Source of the DNA: Halomonas heilongjiangensis
Lineage (GTDB): Bacteria > Pseudomonadota > Gammaproteobacteria > Pseudomonadales > Halomonadaceae
NCBI RefSeq assembly: GCF_002879645.1
Contig: NZ_PNRE01000016.1
Location: 1 to 64,000 of the forward strand
Reading direction: 5' to 3'
Length of the DNA stretch: 64,000 nt
Part shown: in pieces, positions 27,590 to 37,300 of the stretch
Layout: each line of letters starts with the position of its first letter
Position numbering within the stretch: the first letter of the stretch is position 1
Position numbers and translations under genes: made by a program
Notes under the pieces: generated by a model
Told to the model about the DNA's origin: nothing
The model's database searches: none
Seen by the model: only the letters and a program-made list of their open reading frames with translations

Positions 27590-28404
27590 GCCTCGCCCCT
27601 CTCGTCGGCCCTTTCGTCTCCGGGTGTGTTAACGGCGAAGGGCGAGTCCGCCGACTGGGGCCGAAAGCGACGGTCATAGCCGACCGAGTAAAGGCAGCTC
27701 TCCTGGAAGTCCTCGCTGCCCAGCACCGGCCCCACCAGGATCAGCGCCGTGCGCTGCAGGGAGTCATCGAGCAAGGTTTCTATCGTTGACAGGCGGCCCC
27801 GGAGCACTCGTTCATCGGGCCAGCTGGCCCGCCAGACGATGGCGACCGGGCAATCGGCGCCGTAGAACGGCTCCAGCGCGTCCACCACCTGGGCCAGGTT
27901 GTGGATGGAGAGATGGATCGCCAGGGTGGCGCCGGTCCTGGCGAAGTTGGCCAGGGTCTCGCCGTCCGGCATGGCGCTGGCCCGCCCCGGCGTGCGGGTC
28001 AGCACGAGGGATTGCGCCACCCCCGGCAGGGTCAGTTCCTGCCCCAGTGTAGCGGCAGCGGCGGCGAAGGACGGCACGCCCGGGGTAATGGCGTAGGGAA
28101 TCTCCAGCGCGCGCAGCCGGCGCAACTGTTCCCCCATGGCGGACCACACCGACAGGTCCCCGGAGTGCAGCCGGGCCACGTCCTGGCCCGCGGCATGGGC
28201 GGCGTGCATCTCGGCGATGATCTCGTCGAGGGAGAGCGGCGCGGTGTTGACGATCCGGGCGCCCGCCGGGCAGTGCTCGAGCAGCTGTTCGGGCACCAGC
28301 GACCCGGCATAGAGGCATACGGGAGAGGAGGCGATGAGGTCCCGACCCCGCAGCGTCAGCAGGTCCGGCGCCCCGGGGCCGGCGCCGATAAAGTTTATCG
28401 TCAT
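27586..28404 (-). CDS. cobM: Precorrin-4 C11-methyltransferase CobM
   Basis: A 272-residue SAM-dependent methylase of the CobM/CbiF group that methylates C-11 of precorrin-4. [51 protein letters not shown] and [22 protein letters not shown] are family signatures. The start overlaps the stop of cobE by 4 nt; the C-terminal 25 residues are a short polar tail. Confidence 0.95.
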   Translation of the reverse strand: MTINFIGAGPGAPDLLTLRGRDLIASSPVCLYAGSLVPEQLLEHCPAGARIVNTAPLSLDEIIAEMHAAHAAGQDVARLHSGDLSVWSAMGEQLRRLRALEIPYAITPGVPSFAAAAATLGQELTLPGVAQSLVLTRTPGRASAMPDGETLANFARTGATLAIHLSIHNLAQVVDALEPFYGADCPVAIVWRASWPDERVLRGRLSTIETLLDDSLQRTALILVGPVLGSEDFQESCLYSVGYDRRFRPQSADSPFAVNTPGDERADERGEA

Positions 28405-28790
28405 GCGCTCTCTCCTCTCAGGGCTCCTCTCGCCACCGCCACGGTGGCTCGCCGATCCGTGGAAATCAGCCGCGGCCCGAGCAATTCCGCCCCGAGGCCT
28501 GCCGCCAACAGGGCGACGGCTTCGGCGACGCTACCCGTACCCCGTGCTCGCAGGCTATGTCGGGAGTGCGAAAGGGTAACGGCCGATGGCAGGGCCTCGT
28601 CTTCCACGCGGATCACCGCGAGGCCCCGCGCGAGCCCCAATTCCTGCACCAGCGGCCACATCGTCTGGGTCGCGGCCAGCCGGTCGACGCTGCCATGCTG
28701 CGCCTCGAGCCGCTCCAGCGCATCGACCAGCGAGGCCAGCCGCGCCTCGCGACGAAAGCCGAAACCCGCCACCGTTATCGAATCACCCAT
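28401..28790 (-). CDS. cobE: CobE (CbiG C-terminal-like) protein
   Basis: A 129-residue protein homologous to the C-terminal domain of CbiG and to CobE of the aerobic pathway. It is dispensable for known chemistry and proposed to assist ring contraction or side-chain handling. Visible features are [19 protein letters not shown] and the S-H-S-x-x-S-L-R segment near the middle. ATG 28790 overlaps the cobL stop (TGATG), favouring it over the open frame to 28808. Confidence 0.8.
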   Translation of the reverse strand: MGDSITVAGFGFRREARLASLVDALERLEAQHGSVDRLAATQTMWPLVQELGLARGLAVIRVEDEALPSAVTLSHSRHSLRARGTGSVAEAVALLAAGLGAELLGPRLISTDRRATVAVARGALRGESA

Positions 28791-30013
28791 CACCGGGCCA
28801 CCCGCCACTGCACGATGGGGTAGCCGGCCTTCCAGCCCCGCCGCGTGCCGATGGGCGCGGCGGAGGCCAGCTCCAGACGTAGCAGCTCACCGCCGGCCTG
28901 CTGCTGCCAGTGCGCCAGCAGGGCCTCGGACTCCAGGGTCACCGCATTGGCCACGATACGCACGCCAGCCGGCAGACGCCGCCACAGCGCCTCCAGAAGC
29001 GCCTGCGACAGCCCGCCGCCGATAAAGACCACCTCGGGCGGCTGATCGCTCAGCGTCTGATCACTCAGCGCATCGAGGGCGCTACCCTCCACCACCTCGA
29101 GCCAGTCGACGCCGAGGTTATCGGCATTGCGACGCGCCCGCGCCGCTCGCTCAGCGTCACGCTCGAAGGCCACGGCTTGGTTATCCGGGTGGGCCAGCAG
29201 CCACTCGATGGCCACCGAGCCCGACCCGGTGCCGATATCCCATAGACGCTCCCCCGCCCTCGGAGCCAGGGCAGCCAGGGTCATGGCGCGCACGGCCTGC
29301 TTGGTGATCTGGCCATCGTGCTCGAACAGCGCGTCCGGCAGGCCGGGCGTCAGCGGCAGGGCCGGCCCGTCTCCGGCCACCTCCAATCCTACGGCGACCG
29401 GGTGAGCGATATCGCCTGGCAGATCAGCGTCGGCCCGCATGCTGCAGATACGCTCGCGGTCTCCGCCCAGCGCTTCCAGCACATGCAGCCGGGAGGCGCC
29501 AAAACCGAAACGCTTGAGCCAGCCGGCCAGCTCGATCACTGCGTCCCCATCCCTCACCAGCACCATCAGGCGCCTACCGCGTTGCAGGTAGGGCCGGATG
29601 CGAGTCAGGGGCTTGGCATGCAGGCCCAGGCAAGTGCAATCCTGCAGCGGCCAGCCCAGGCGGGAGGCCGCCAGGCTGAAGGTGGAGGGCGATGGCAGCG
29701 CCTGCCACTCCTCGGCGGGCAGGTGACGCGCCAGGCTGGTCCCAGCCCCGAACCAGAACGGATCGCCGGAGACCAGCATCACAACCCGGCGGCCGCGCTC
29801 GGCCAGCAGTTCAGGGATGCCATCGGCAAAGGGCACCGGCCATTCGCGCACCTCGGCGGCCAGGGGCGGCAGCAGGCGCAGGTGGCGTCGGGCGCCGAAC
29901 ACCACCTCGGCGGCGTCCAGCGCCTGCCGGCTTGCCGCCGTCAGGCCCGCTGTGCCACTCTCGCCCCAGCCGAGCAGCGTCAGCCAGGGAGCGTCGTCAA
30001 CGTCAGCCATCAT
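28790..30013 (-). CDS. cobL: Precorrin-6Y C5,15-methyltransferase (decarboxylating) CobL
   Basis: A 407-residue fusion of a CbiE-like tetrapyrrole methylase (about 8-205, LTLLGWGESGTAGLTAASRQAL) and a CbiT-like methylase (about 220-400, with SAM motif LWDIGTGSGSVAIEWLL). It methylates C-5 and C-15 and decarboxylates the C-12 acetate. It opens the minus-strand run cobL-cobE-cobM-cobF-cobO-cobQ-bluB and is divergent from cobK; the 82-nt shared gap contains an 8-bp hairpin at 30031-30055. Confidence 0.94.
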   Translation of the reverse strand: MMADVDDAPWLTLLGWGESGTAGLTAASRQALDAAEVVFGARRHLRLLPPLAAEVREWPVPFADGIPELLAERGRRVVMLVSGDPFWFGAGTSLARHLPAEEWQALPSPSTFSLAASRLGWPLQDCTCLGLHAKPLTRIRPYLQRGRRLMVLVRDGDAVIELAGWLKRFGFGASRLHVLEALGGDRERICSMRADADLPGDIAHPVAVGLEVAGDGPALPLTPGLPDALFEHDGQITKQAVRAMTLAALAPRAGERLWDIGTGSGSVAIEWLLAHPDNQAVAFERDAERAARARRNADNLGVDWLEVVEGSALDALSDQTLSDQPPEVVFIGGGLSQALLEALWRRLPAGVRIVANAVTLESEALLAHWQQQAGGELLRLELASAAPIGTRRGWKAGYPIVQWRVAR

Positions 30014-30030
30014 CTGAGCCTCGCTAAAGG

Positions 30031-30055
30031 AGATGAGCTGTTCGGGCGCTCATCT
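30031..30055. repeat. Short hairpin sharing flanks with repeat copy 3
   Basis: AGATGAGC (30031-30038) and GCTCATCT (30048-30055) form a perfect 8-bp stem. The 14-nt string AAAGGAGATGAGCT and the string GGCGCTCATCTT both recur around the outer stem of repeat copy 3 (33061-33182). It could be a remnant of the same element without its interior, or an empty site. It sits in the cobL/cobK promoter gap. Confidence 0.55.
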
Positions 30056-30095
30056 TGCCAACTGCTTGAATGGGAAAGGAGCTCAAGAAGCCCCA

Positions 30096-30854
30096 ATGAA
30101 CGTCCTGATTCTGGGCGGCACCACCGAAGCCAGTGCCCTGGCCCACGCGCTGGCCGAGCGCTCGGTCCCTGCCCTGTTCAGCTATGCCGGTCGAGTGGCC
30201 GCGCCCAAGTCGCAGCCGCTGCCGACCCGCGTCGGCGGCTTTGGCGGGGTGGAAGGCCTGGCCGCCTTCCTGGCAGACAACCGCATCACCCACCTGGTCG
30301 ACGCCACCCACCCCTTTGCCGAACGCATGAGCCGTAACGCCATCTTGGCGGCACAGCAAAACAGGATCCCCTGCCTCGCCCTGACCCGGCCGCCCTGGGT
30401 GCCCCAGGCCGGTGACCGCTGGCAACGGGTCGCCGGCATCGAGGCGGCGGTGGACGCCCTGGCCGGCCCGCCCGAGCGCATCCTGCTGGCCATCGGGCGC
30501 CAGCACCTCACTGCCTTCGCGGCCCGGCCCCAGCACCACTATCTGCTCAGGCTGGTCGACCGGCCCGAGGCACCGCCGCCCCTGCCGCATCACCATGTGG
30601 TTATCGACCGCGGCCCCTTTACCCTGGCAGGCGACCTGTCCCTGCTGCGGGAACATGGCATCCAGTGCCTGGTGTGCAAGAATTCCGGCGGCGACGGCGC
30701 AGTGTCCAAACTCACCGCGGCCCGTCAACTGGGGCTGCCGGTGGTAATGATCGAGCGGCCGGCGCTGCCGGAGCGCCGGGAAGCTCACTGCGTCGAAGCG
30801 GTGCTGGCCTGGCTCGATCATGAGCCCGCCCCTGATACCGAGCGCGGCGTATAG
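30096..30854 (+). CDS. cobK: Precorrin-6A reductase CobK
   Basis: A 252-residue NADPH-dependent reductase that reduces precorrin-6A to precorrin-6B. NVLILGGTTEASALAHAL at the N-terminus, HLVDATHPFAERMSRNA and VCKNSGGDGAVSKLTAARQLGLPVVMI are family features. It is the only cob gene of this stretch on the plus strand. ATG 30096 is chosen over the open frame to 30033. The 3' end overlaps the convergent cobJ by 37 nt. Confidence 0.94.
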   Translation: MNVLILGGTTEASALAHALAERSVPALFSYAGRVAAPKSQPLPTRVGGFGGVEGLAAFLADNRITHLVDATHPFAERMSRNAILAAQQNRIPCLALTRPPWVPQAGDRWQRVAGIEAAVDALAGPPERILLAIGRQHLTAFAARPQHHYLLRLVDRPEAPPPLPHHHVVIDRGPFTLAGDLSLLREHGIQCLVCKNSGGDGAVSKLTAARQLGLPVVMIERPALPERREAHCVEAVLAWLDHEPAPDTERGV

Positions 30855-31654
30855 ACCCAGGGCGTACTCTGACGCTCGGCACCTCCGGCATGGCGCTGGA
30901 TGAGACGCGTATGACTGGAGCCCACCATCACCAGGGTGCGCATATCGGCCATGTCCGGTTGCGCCTCGCCGAGGGTCGTGACCCGCAGGGACTCCTCAGG
31001 AGTGGAGACGGCCCGGGCGAACACGATCAAACGCTCCGGCCCGCAAGCCTCTCGTAGTACTTCCAAGGCGCGTTCGAACCCTTCCGGCCGTGCCCGGGAG
31101 CGGGGGTTGTAGAAGGCCATGGCGAAGTCGGCCTCGGCGGCCAGCCGCAGGCGCTTCTCGATCAGCGCCCAGGGCTTGAGGTTGTCGGAGAGGTTGATAC
31201 AGCAGAAATCGTGCCCCAGCGGCGCTCCCACCCGCGCGCTGGCGGCCAGCATGGCGGAGATACCCGGCAGCACCTGGATGTCCAGCGCCCGCCACGCCGG
31301 CTCGCTCGCCTCCAGCGCCTCGAAGAGGGCCGCGGCCATGGCGAATACGCCGGGGTCGCCTGACGAGACCACCACCACCCGATGGCCAGTGGCGGCCAGC
31401 TGCAGCGCCTGCTCGGCCCGGCGGATCTCCTCGCGATTGTCCGAGCCGTGGCGCGTCAGCCCCGGCCGCGGCGCCACCCGCTCGACATAGGGTACGTAGC
31501 CCACCACATCGGTGGCATCCGCCAGCGCGGCAGAGACCTCGGGGGTGATCAGCGCATCATCGCCCGGACCCAGGCCGGCAACCTTCAACCATCCACCCAA
31601 AGACTGTTCACGACCTGCTGCGCGTCGGCCATTCGGCGTAGTCGCCTCTTTCAT
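30818..31654 (-). CDS. cobJ: Precorrin-3B C17-methyltransferase CobJ
   Basis: A 278-residue SAM-dependent methylase that methylates C-17 and drives ring contraction. GLGPGDDALITPEVSAALADATDVVGYVPYVERV, VVSSGDPGVFAMAAALFEAL and VLPGISAMLAASARVGAPLGHDFCCINLSD are strongly diagnostic. ATG 31654 overlaps the cobI stop (ATGA) and has GGGAGG upstream; the longer open frame to 32062 is a shadow of cobI. Last gene of the riboswitch-led run. Confidence 0.95.
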   Translation of the reverse strand: MKEATTPNGRRAAGREQSLGGWLKVAGLGPGDDALITPEVSAALADATDVVGYVPYVERVAPRPGLTRHGSDNREEIRRAEQALQLAATGHRVVVVSSGDPGVFAMAAALFEALEASEPAWRALDIQVLPGISAMLAASARVGAPLGHDFCCINLSDNLKPWALIEKRLRLAAEADFAMAFYNPRSRARPEGFERALEVLREACGPERLIVFARAVSTPEESLRVTTLGEAQPDMADMRTLVMVGSSHTRLIQRHAGGAERQSTPWVYTPRSVSGAGS

Positions 31655-32391
31655 GGCCGCCTCCCATTGCCATGAATCAGCAGAATGGAAAAGTACGGCA
31701 CGCTGTCGCCCACTTCGTGCAGTGGCAGGATCCGCTGCTGGGGCATGGCGGCGTATTCGATCAGCCAGGCCTCGTCCTCGCGGCCGGTCTCGGCCAGGGC
31801 TCGCCTGACCTTGTCCAGGTTGCGGCCGATCTTCATCACCACCAGGGCATCGGTCTGGGCGATGCGCTCCACCAGCATCGCCTCCGGCAGGGTACCCATC
31901 AGCACGGTGAGGATGTCGTCGCCCCAGGTCACCGGCCGCCCGGTGGCGGTCCAGGCGGCGGACATGCCGGTGATACCGGGCACCACCGCCACCGGTACCC
32001 GCCCCTGCAGCCGTGTATAGAGATGCATGAAGGAGCCATAGAAGAACGGGTCGCCCTCGCACAGCACCACCACATCCTGGCCAGCAGCGGCGATCTCGGT
32101 CAGTTGGGCGACGTGGCGTTCGTAGAAGGCCGCCAGCAGCTCGTTGTAGCGGGGGTCGTCGAAGGGGATTTCGGTAGTGACCGGATACTCCATCGGCAGC
32201 TCGATGGCATCAAACGCGATCAAGCCTTCCACGATGCTGCGGGCATGGCCGGTGCGGCCCCTCTTGCGAAAATAGGCGACATGCGACGCCCCGCGGATCA
32301 ACCGGTCGGCGCGCACGCTCATCAGGTCCTGGCTGCCGGGCCCGAGGCCTACCCCGTGGATGGTGCCCGGCTTCATGGTTCCGAGGCTCAT
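31651..32391 (-). CDS. cobI: Precorrin-2 C20-methyltransferase CobI
   Basis: A 246-residue SAM-dependent methylase converting precorrin-2 to precorrin-3A. GVGLGPGSQDLMSVRADRLI, EGDPFFYGSFMHLYTRL, VPGITGMSAAWTATGRPVTWGDD and ALVVMKIGRNLDKVR fit CobI/CbiL. The start overlaps the cobH stop by 4 nt. It supplies the substrate for CobG. Confidence 0.95.
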   Translation of the reverse strand: MSLGTMKPGTIHGVGLGPGSQDLMSVRADRLIRGASHVAYFRKRGRTGHARSIVEGLIAFDAIELPMEYPVTTEIPFDDPRYNELLAAFYERHVAQLTEIAAAGQDVVVLCEGDPFFYGSFMHLYTRLQGRVPVAVVPGITGMSAAWTATGRPVTWGDDILTVLMGTLPEAMLVERIAQTDALVVMKIGRNLDKVRRALAETGREDEAWLIEYAAMPQQRILPLHEVGDSVPYFSILLIHGNGRRP

Positions 32392-33017
32392 TCGCTACGA
32401 TCCGCCATGGCATTGATGGCGGCCACCGTCACCGCACTGCCGCCGAGTCGCCCCTGGACGACGACGCAGGGCGCCGCGGCGCTCTCCCACAGGGCCTGCT
32501 TGGATTCGGCGGCGCCCACGAAACCCACCGGGCAGCCGATGATGGCCGCCGGGCGGGGGCAGTCCGGGTCTTCCAGCATGTTCAACAGGTGAAACAGGGC
32601 GGTGGGTGCATTGCCGATCGCCACCACCGCCCCCTCCAGGTGAGGCCGCCAGAGCTCCAAAGCCGCCGCCGAGCGGGTGGTGGACAGCTCCCTGGCCAGG
32701 TCGGGCACCCGCTCGTCGTGTAGGGTGCAAAGGATGGCGTTGTCAGCCGGCAGGCGCTTGCGGGTGATGCCCTCGGAGACCATGCGCGCGTCGCACAGGA
32801 TCGGCGCGCCGCGCTCCAGCGCCGCCCGGGCACGGTTAACCGCGTCGCCGTGGAAATGAATGTTTGCGGCGAGCTCAACCAAGCCCGCGGCATGGATCAT
32901 GCGCACGGCCACCGGCTCTTCCTCCGGCGCGAAGCGCGCCAACTCGGCCTCGCGCCGGATGATGGAAAAGGACTCCCGGTAGATAGCCGGGCCATCCGTT
33001 TCATAGACGTGAGGCAT
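32388..33017 (-). CDS. cobH: Precorrin-8X methylmutase CobH
   Basis: A 209-residue enzyme that moves a methyl group from C-11 to C-12 to form hydrogenobyrinic acid. GPAIYRESFSIIRREAELARF, HAAGLVELAANIHF (catalytic His in the MIHAAG segment), LCDARMVSEGITRKRLP and AIIGCPVGFVGAAESKQAL are typical. ATG 33017 has GGAG seven bases upstream; the open frame further upstream only crosses the interspersed repeat. The 106-nt gap to cobG is filled by repeat copy 3. Confidence 0.95.
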   Translation of the reverse strand: MPHVYETDGPAIYRESFSIIRREAELARFAPEEEPVAVRMIHAAGLVELAANIHFHGDAVNRARAALERGAPILCDARMVSEGITRKRLPADNAILCTLHDERVPDLARELSTTRSAAALELWRPHLEGAVVAIGNAPTALFHLLNMLEDPDCPRPAAIIGCPVGFVGAAESKQALWESAAAPCVVVQGRLGGSAVTVAAINAMADRSE

Positions 33018-33065
33018 TTCTCTTCTCCAAATAAACGACGACTCTCCTTCACCACCGAGCAAAGG

Positions 33066-33181
33066 AGATGAGCTTTCCCGACGGCAACCCTCCGCGAGGG
33101 CGCTGTAAACCCATCCCTGGGCGCTACTTTTGCCTTCCATGGCAAAAGACCCTCGCTACGCCTTGCCCTCGGCGCTCATCT
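33066..33181 (+). repeat. Structured interspersed repeat, copy 3 (cobG-cobH gap)
   Basis: The outer stem is AGATGAGC (33066-33073)/GCTCATCT (33174-33181), with further pairing GGCAA/TTGCC and CGAGGG/CCCTCG inward. The core GGCGCTGTAAACCC then TCCCTGGGCGCTAC differs from copy 1 at two or three positions. The inner hairpin CTTTTGCC/GGCAAAAG replaces CCTACGCC/GGCGTAGG of copy 1 with all pairs kept. The right half (33124-33181) is inside the cobG reading frame on the opposite strand and supplies its last residues and stop. Confidence 0.82.
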
Positions 33182-34356
33182 TCCCGATGTCGGGAAATAA
33201 GCGCTATTACCTCGGCTTCACTAAGACCAGTAGCCACCGGCGCGCCATCGGCGCGACCACCGACGATCAGATCGAAGCGCCCGTCCCGCCCGCTCAGGCA
33301 CAGACCGGCCGGCGCCTGGCGGGCACAGCCCTTGGCACAGCCGGAGACATGCACGCTGCCTTCGATCCGGCCACTCAACCGCTCAGCCAGCGCCAAGGTC
33401 TCTACGCTCGCCTGCTCACAGTGGGGAGCGCCTGGGCATACATCCATGGATAAACGCGGATCGCGGTTATCGTCCAGCAGGCCCTGCACCGCCGTCGGCG
33501 CTTCGCCCTCCACCAGCAGGCGCCGCCAGGGCGTGACCCGCACGGCGCTGACCGCGGCTGAATCGACAGCGGCACGCAGCGCCGCGGCCGGAGCCCGCCC
33601 GAACGGCAAGCCGACTACCCTGCCCCACGCACCCTTTCCTTCGAGATATGGGCCCAATGCCAGCCGGGGGCCAGGCGCGGCGGGGGCCATGACTGCCGGC
33701 GCCCATGCCGGCAGCGGTGCCGCGTGACGGCGCATTCGCCCGGCTTCTCGCCCACCGCTGTCGACGAACCAGTGCGCCAGCCGAATCAGCAGCGCGACGG
33801 CCGCGGCGGGCGAGTCCACCGGGGTGCCCAGCGCCCGCCCATCGGTGCGGACGAGTAATGTGCCCGCTGCCGCGCACTCGATGCGCAGGTCCGCGGAAAC
33901 CTCACCCAGCAGCGGCGCGGCACCGGCATCGATGGCCAGGCCCCACTTGGCCGGCAGTGCCGGTAATTCGTCGAGGCGGGCCTCCAGCAGCCGAACCGCC
34001 TCAAAGGTGGCGTCGCCCGCCTGCCAGTCCGGTGCCAGCAGCAGTTGGGGCCGGCGCTCGCTGTGGGGGTCCGGGTCGACCAGCCCATGCTCGACGAGGA
34101 AATCCATCAGGCCGGGCCAACTGGCCTCGGATACGCCGCGTAGCTGCAGGTTGGCGCGGCTGGTGAGCTCGATCAGGCCGCTGCCGAAGGTCTCGGCCGC
34201 CTCGCACAGCGCCAGCATCTGGTGGCGGCTGAGTCGCCCCAGCGGAGGGCGCACGCGTACCAGCAGCCCATCGCCGCTGGCCATGGGTCGCCACGCCCCG
34301 GGGCACCAGCCCTTGATCCGTGGTGCAACCGGCTTATCCCGCTGGCCGGTCGTCAT
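33124..34356 (-). CDS. cobG: Precorrin-3B synthase CobG
   Basis: A 410-residue oxygen-dependent enzyme that converts precorrin-3A to precorrin-3B, the step that defines the aerobic pathway. It has two nitrite/sulfite-reductase ferredoxin-like half-domains. The [4Fe-4S] cysteines are visible as CPGAPHC (about residue 313) and CAKGC (about 345). ATG 34356 overlaps the cobN stop (ATGA). The last 19 or so residues (from about REDERRGQG to the stop) are encoded by repeat copy 3, so the native C-terminus has probably been replaced; the iron-sulfur region lies upstream and is intact. Confidence 0.9.
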   Translation of the reverse strand: MTTGQRDKPVAPRIKGWCPGAWRPMASGDGLLVRVRPPLGRLSRHQMLALCEAAETFGSGLIELTSRANLQLRGVSEASWPGLMDFLVEHGLVDPDPHSERRPQLLLAPDWQAGDATFEAVRLLEARLDELPALPAKWGLAIDAGAAPLLGEVSADLRIECAAAGTLLVRTDGRALGTPVDSPAAAVALLIRLAHWFVDSGGREAGRMRRHAAPLPAWAPAVMAPAAPGPRLALGPYLEGKGAWGRVVGLPFGRAPAAALRAAVDSAAVSAVRVTPWRRLLVEGEAPTAVQGLLDDNRDPRLSMDVCPGAPHCEQASVETLALAERLSGRIEGSVHVSGCAKGCARQAPAGLCLSGRDGRFDLIVGGRADGAPVATGLSEAEVIALISRHREDERRGQGVARVFCHGRQK

Positions 34357-37300
34357 GGCGCGAGCTCCCGGGTCTCGTCGATCTCGAGCAGCAGGTCCTG
34401 CAGGGCCGGCCCTTGCTCGCCGGGCTCCTGCCACAGGCCCCGCTGAACGGCCTCCAGCAGCCGCTCGGCCATCTCCTCCAGCGCCGCCGGGTTGTGCTCG
34501 CGCAGGAACGCCTGGTTGGCGCCATCCAGCACCAGCGCCTCGCTGACCTGGGCGTACTGGTAGTCGGCGACCAGGTCGGTGGTGGCGTCATAGGCGAACA
34601 GGTAGTCGACGGTGGCAGCCATCTCGGAGGCGCCCTTGTAGCCGTGCTCGCGCATGGCCTCGATCCACTTGGGATTGAGCACCCGGGAGCGGATCACCCG
34701 GGCCAGCTCCTCCTTGAGGGTGCGCATGCGCGGCTGCGCCGGGTTGGCGTGATCGGCGTGGTAGATGGTCGGCGCTTGCCCGCCGAGGGCCCGGCTGGCG
34801 TTGGCCATGCCGCCCTGGAATTCGTAGTAGCCGTTGGAATCGAGGATATCGTGCTCACGGTTGTCCTGGTTGTGCATCACCGCCTCCAGGCCCTTGATCC
34901 GCTCCTCGAAAGCGCGCCGCGCCGCGGTCCCCGACTCCGGGAACTGGCCGTAGGCGTAGGCCCCGGCATCGAGATAGGCCTCGGCCAGGTCGTCGGCGCT
35001 GCCCCAGGCGCGACTGTCGATCATGCGGTTCAGGCCGGCGCCATACTCGCCGGGCTTGCTGCCGAAGATACGATACGCGGCTTCTTGGGCGGCGGCATCC
35101 GGGTCGAGCCCCTGGCTTTCGAGCTCCTGGCAGCGCGCCAGCACCGCCGCGCGGATGGTGTTGCCATCGCCCGGCTCGGCGTATTCGGCCACCGCCCTCA
35201 CTGCACGGTCGAACAGGCGAATGACGTTGGCAAAGGCATCGCGGAAGAAGCCGGAGACCCGCAGGGTAACGTCCACCCGGGGGCGCTGCAGCAGCATGGC
35301 GGGAATCACCTCGACATCGATCACCCGCTGGGAGCCCAGCGACCAGATCGGCCGCACCCCCATCAGGGCGAAGGCCTGGGCGATATCGTCGCCGCCGGTG
35401 CGCATGGTGGCGGTGCCCCAGATCGACAGCCCCAGCTGGCGTGGGTAGTCGCCGTGATCCTGCAGGTAGCGCTCGACGAAGGCCTGGGCCGACTTCTCGC
35501 CCAGCGACCAGGCTGCGGGTGAGGGTATCACCCGGTTATCGACGCTGTAGAAGTTGCGCCCGGTGGGCAGCACGTCCAGCCGCCCGCGGCTGGGGGCGCC
35601 GCTCGGTCCGGGTGGAACGAACAGGCCGTCGAGGCCATCCAGCAGCGACTGGATCTCCATCTCGGCGCCGCGCTGCATGGCGGCCCACAGCCGCTCGCGG
35701 GCATAGCGGCACTGCTCGGCGGTGGCCGGGTAATCCCGGGCCAGGGTGGCCAGGCAGCCCGGTTCCAGCACGTAGGCGTCGATCAGCCGGTGGGCGAGCA
35801 ACTCCAGGCGCTCGCGGGTATCGGCGGCGGTGCGCCAGGCGGAGCTGTCCTGCTCGGCCAGGGCCGGCGGCCGCGGGCCGTGCCAGGGCTCGGCCCCGGC
35901 CATCAGCGGATCGAAGTCTGCGGCCAGCCCCAGGTCGTTTGCCAGGTTATGCAGCAGGCCGCGCTGGGCCGGCGTCTCGCCCCGCGGCAAGCGCAGGATG
36001 GCCGCCAGAGTTCCCGCCTGCTTGTCCCGCGGCGGCACGCTGCCCAGCACGTGCAGGCCATGGCGGATCTGGGCCTCCTTGATATCGCACAGGTAGGTGT
36101 CCAGCTCGTTGAGCAGACGCTCGTCATCGGTAACCTCAGCGTTATTCCCGCTCTGGGCCAGCTCCTGGTCGATACCGGTGCGGCGCAGATGCGCGATGAT
36201 CCGCTCGCGCAGCAGCGTCTCGCGCCGCGGATCCATGCCCAGGGCCTGATAATACTCGTCGGTCAGGGCTTCAAGCTCCGCCATGGCGCCGTAGAGTTCG
36301 GCGCGGGCCAGCGGCGGCATCAGGTGGTCGATGATCACCGCCTGGCTGCGGCGCTTGGCCTGGGCGCCTTCGCCCGGGTCGTTGACGATAAACGGATAGA
36401 AGTGCGGCAGCGGTCCCAGGGCGATATCCGGCCAGCACTCGGCGGAGAGCGCCGTGCTCTTGCCCGGCAGCCACTCCAGGTTGCCGTGCTTGCCCACATG
36501 TACCACCGCATCCACCCGGTAGTGCTCGCGCAGCCACAGATAGAACGCCAGGTAGCTGTGGGGCGGCACCAGTTCGGTATCGTGGTAGCTCTTGACCGGG
36601 TCGTCGATGCGCCAGGGGCCTTGAGTGAAAGCACGCTCCGGCTGTATGCCGACGAAGGTCTCGCCCAGGCGAATTCCGGCGATCATCAGCCGGCCCTGGC
36701 GGCACTTGGGGTCCTCCGACGGCGCCCCCCAGCGTGTGCATACTGCTTCCTGCAGCGTCTCCGGCAGGGTCCGGAACCACGCCAGGTAGTCGTCGAGCCC
36801 GATGCTCTGCCAGCAGGCGCGCTGATCCAGCACATCGCGGTCATTGGTGACGCCGCCCTGCAGCAGCCGAATCAGGCCGTCGCTGTCGTCCGGGACATCG
36901 CTCACCGGATAGCCCGCCGCGGCCAGCGCCCGCAGGAGCTGCAGCGTCGAGGCCGGGGTATCCAGGCCGACGCCGTTGCCGATGCGCCCATCGCGGTTGG
37001 GGTAGTTGGCCAGCACCAGCGCCAGGCGCTTGTCGGCGTTGGGTGTCTGACGTAACCCACACACGCGGCGCGCCAGCGTGGCCACGAAGGCGGCACGCTC
37101 GGGGTGCAGCACATGACGGATTACCGATAGCTGGCAGCGCTCGCTGTAGTGCGCCTCGCTCTTGAAGCCCACCGCCCGGGTGATGACGCGGCCGTCCATC
37201 TCCGGCAGCACCACCTGCATGGCCACGTCGCGACTGTGCAGGCCGCCGGCCTTGGCCTGCCAGTCCTCCTCAGTGCTGCTCGCCAATATGGCCTGCAGCA

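Noticed and set aside
33018-33140. N-terminal extension of CobH across the repeat
   Set aside because: The extension is entirely repeat-derived, and ATG 33017 has a proper ribosome site and the family N-terminus.
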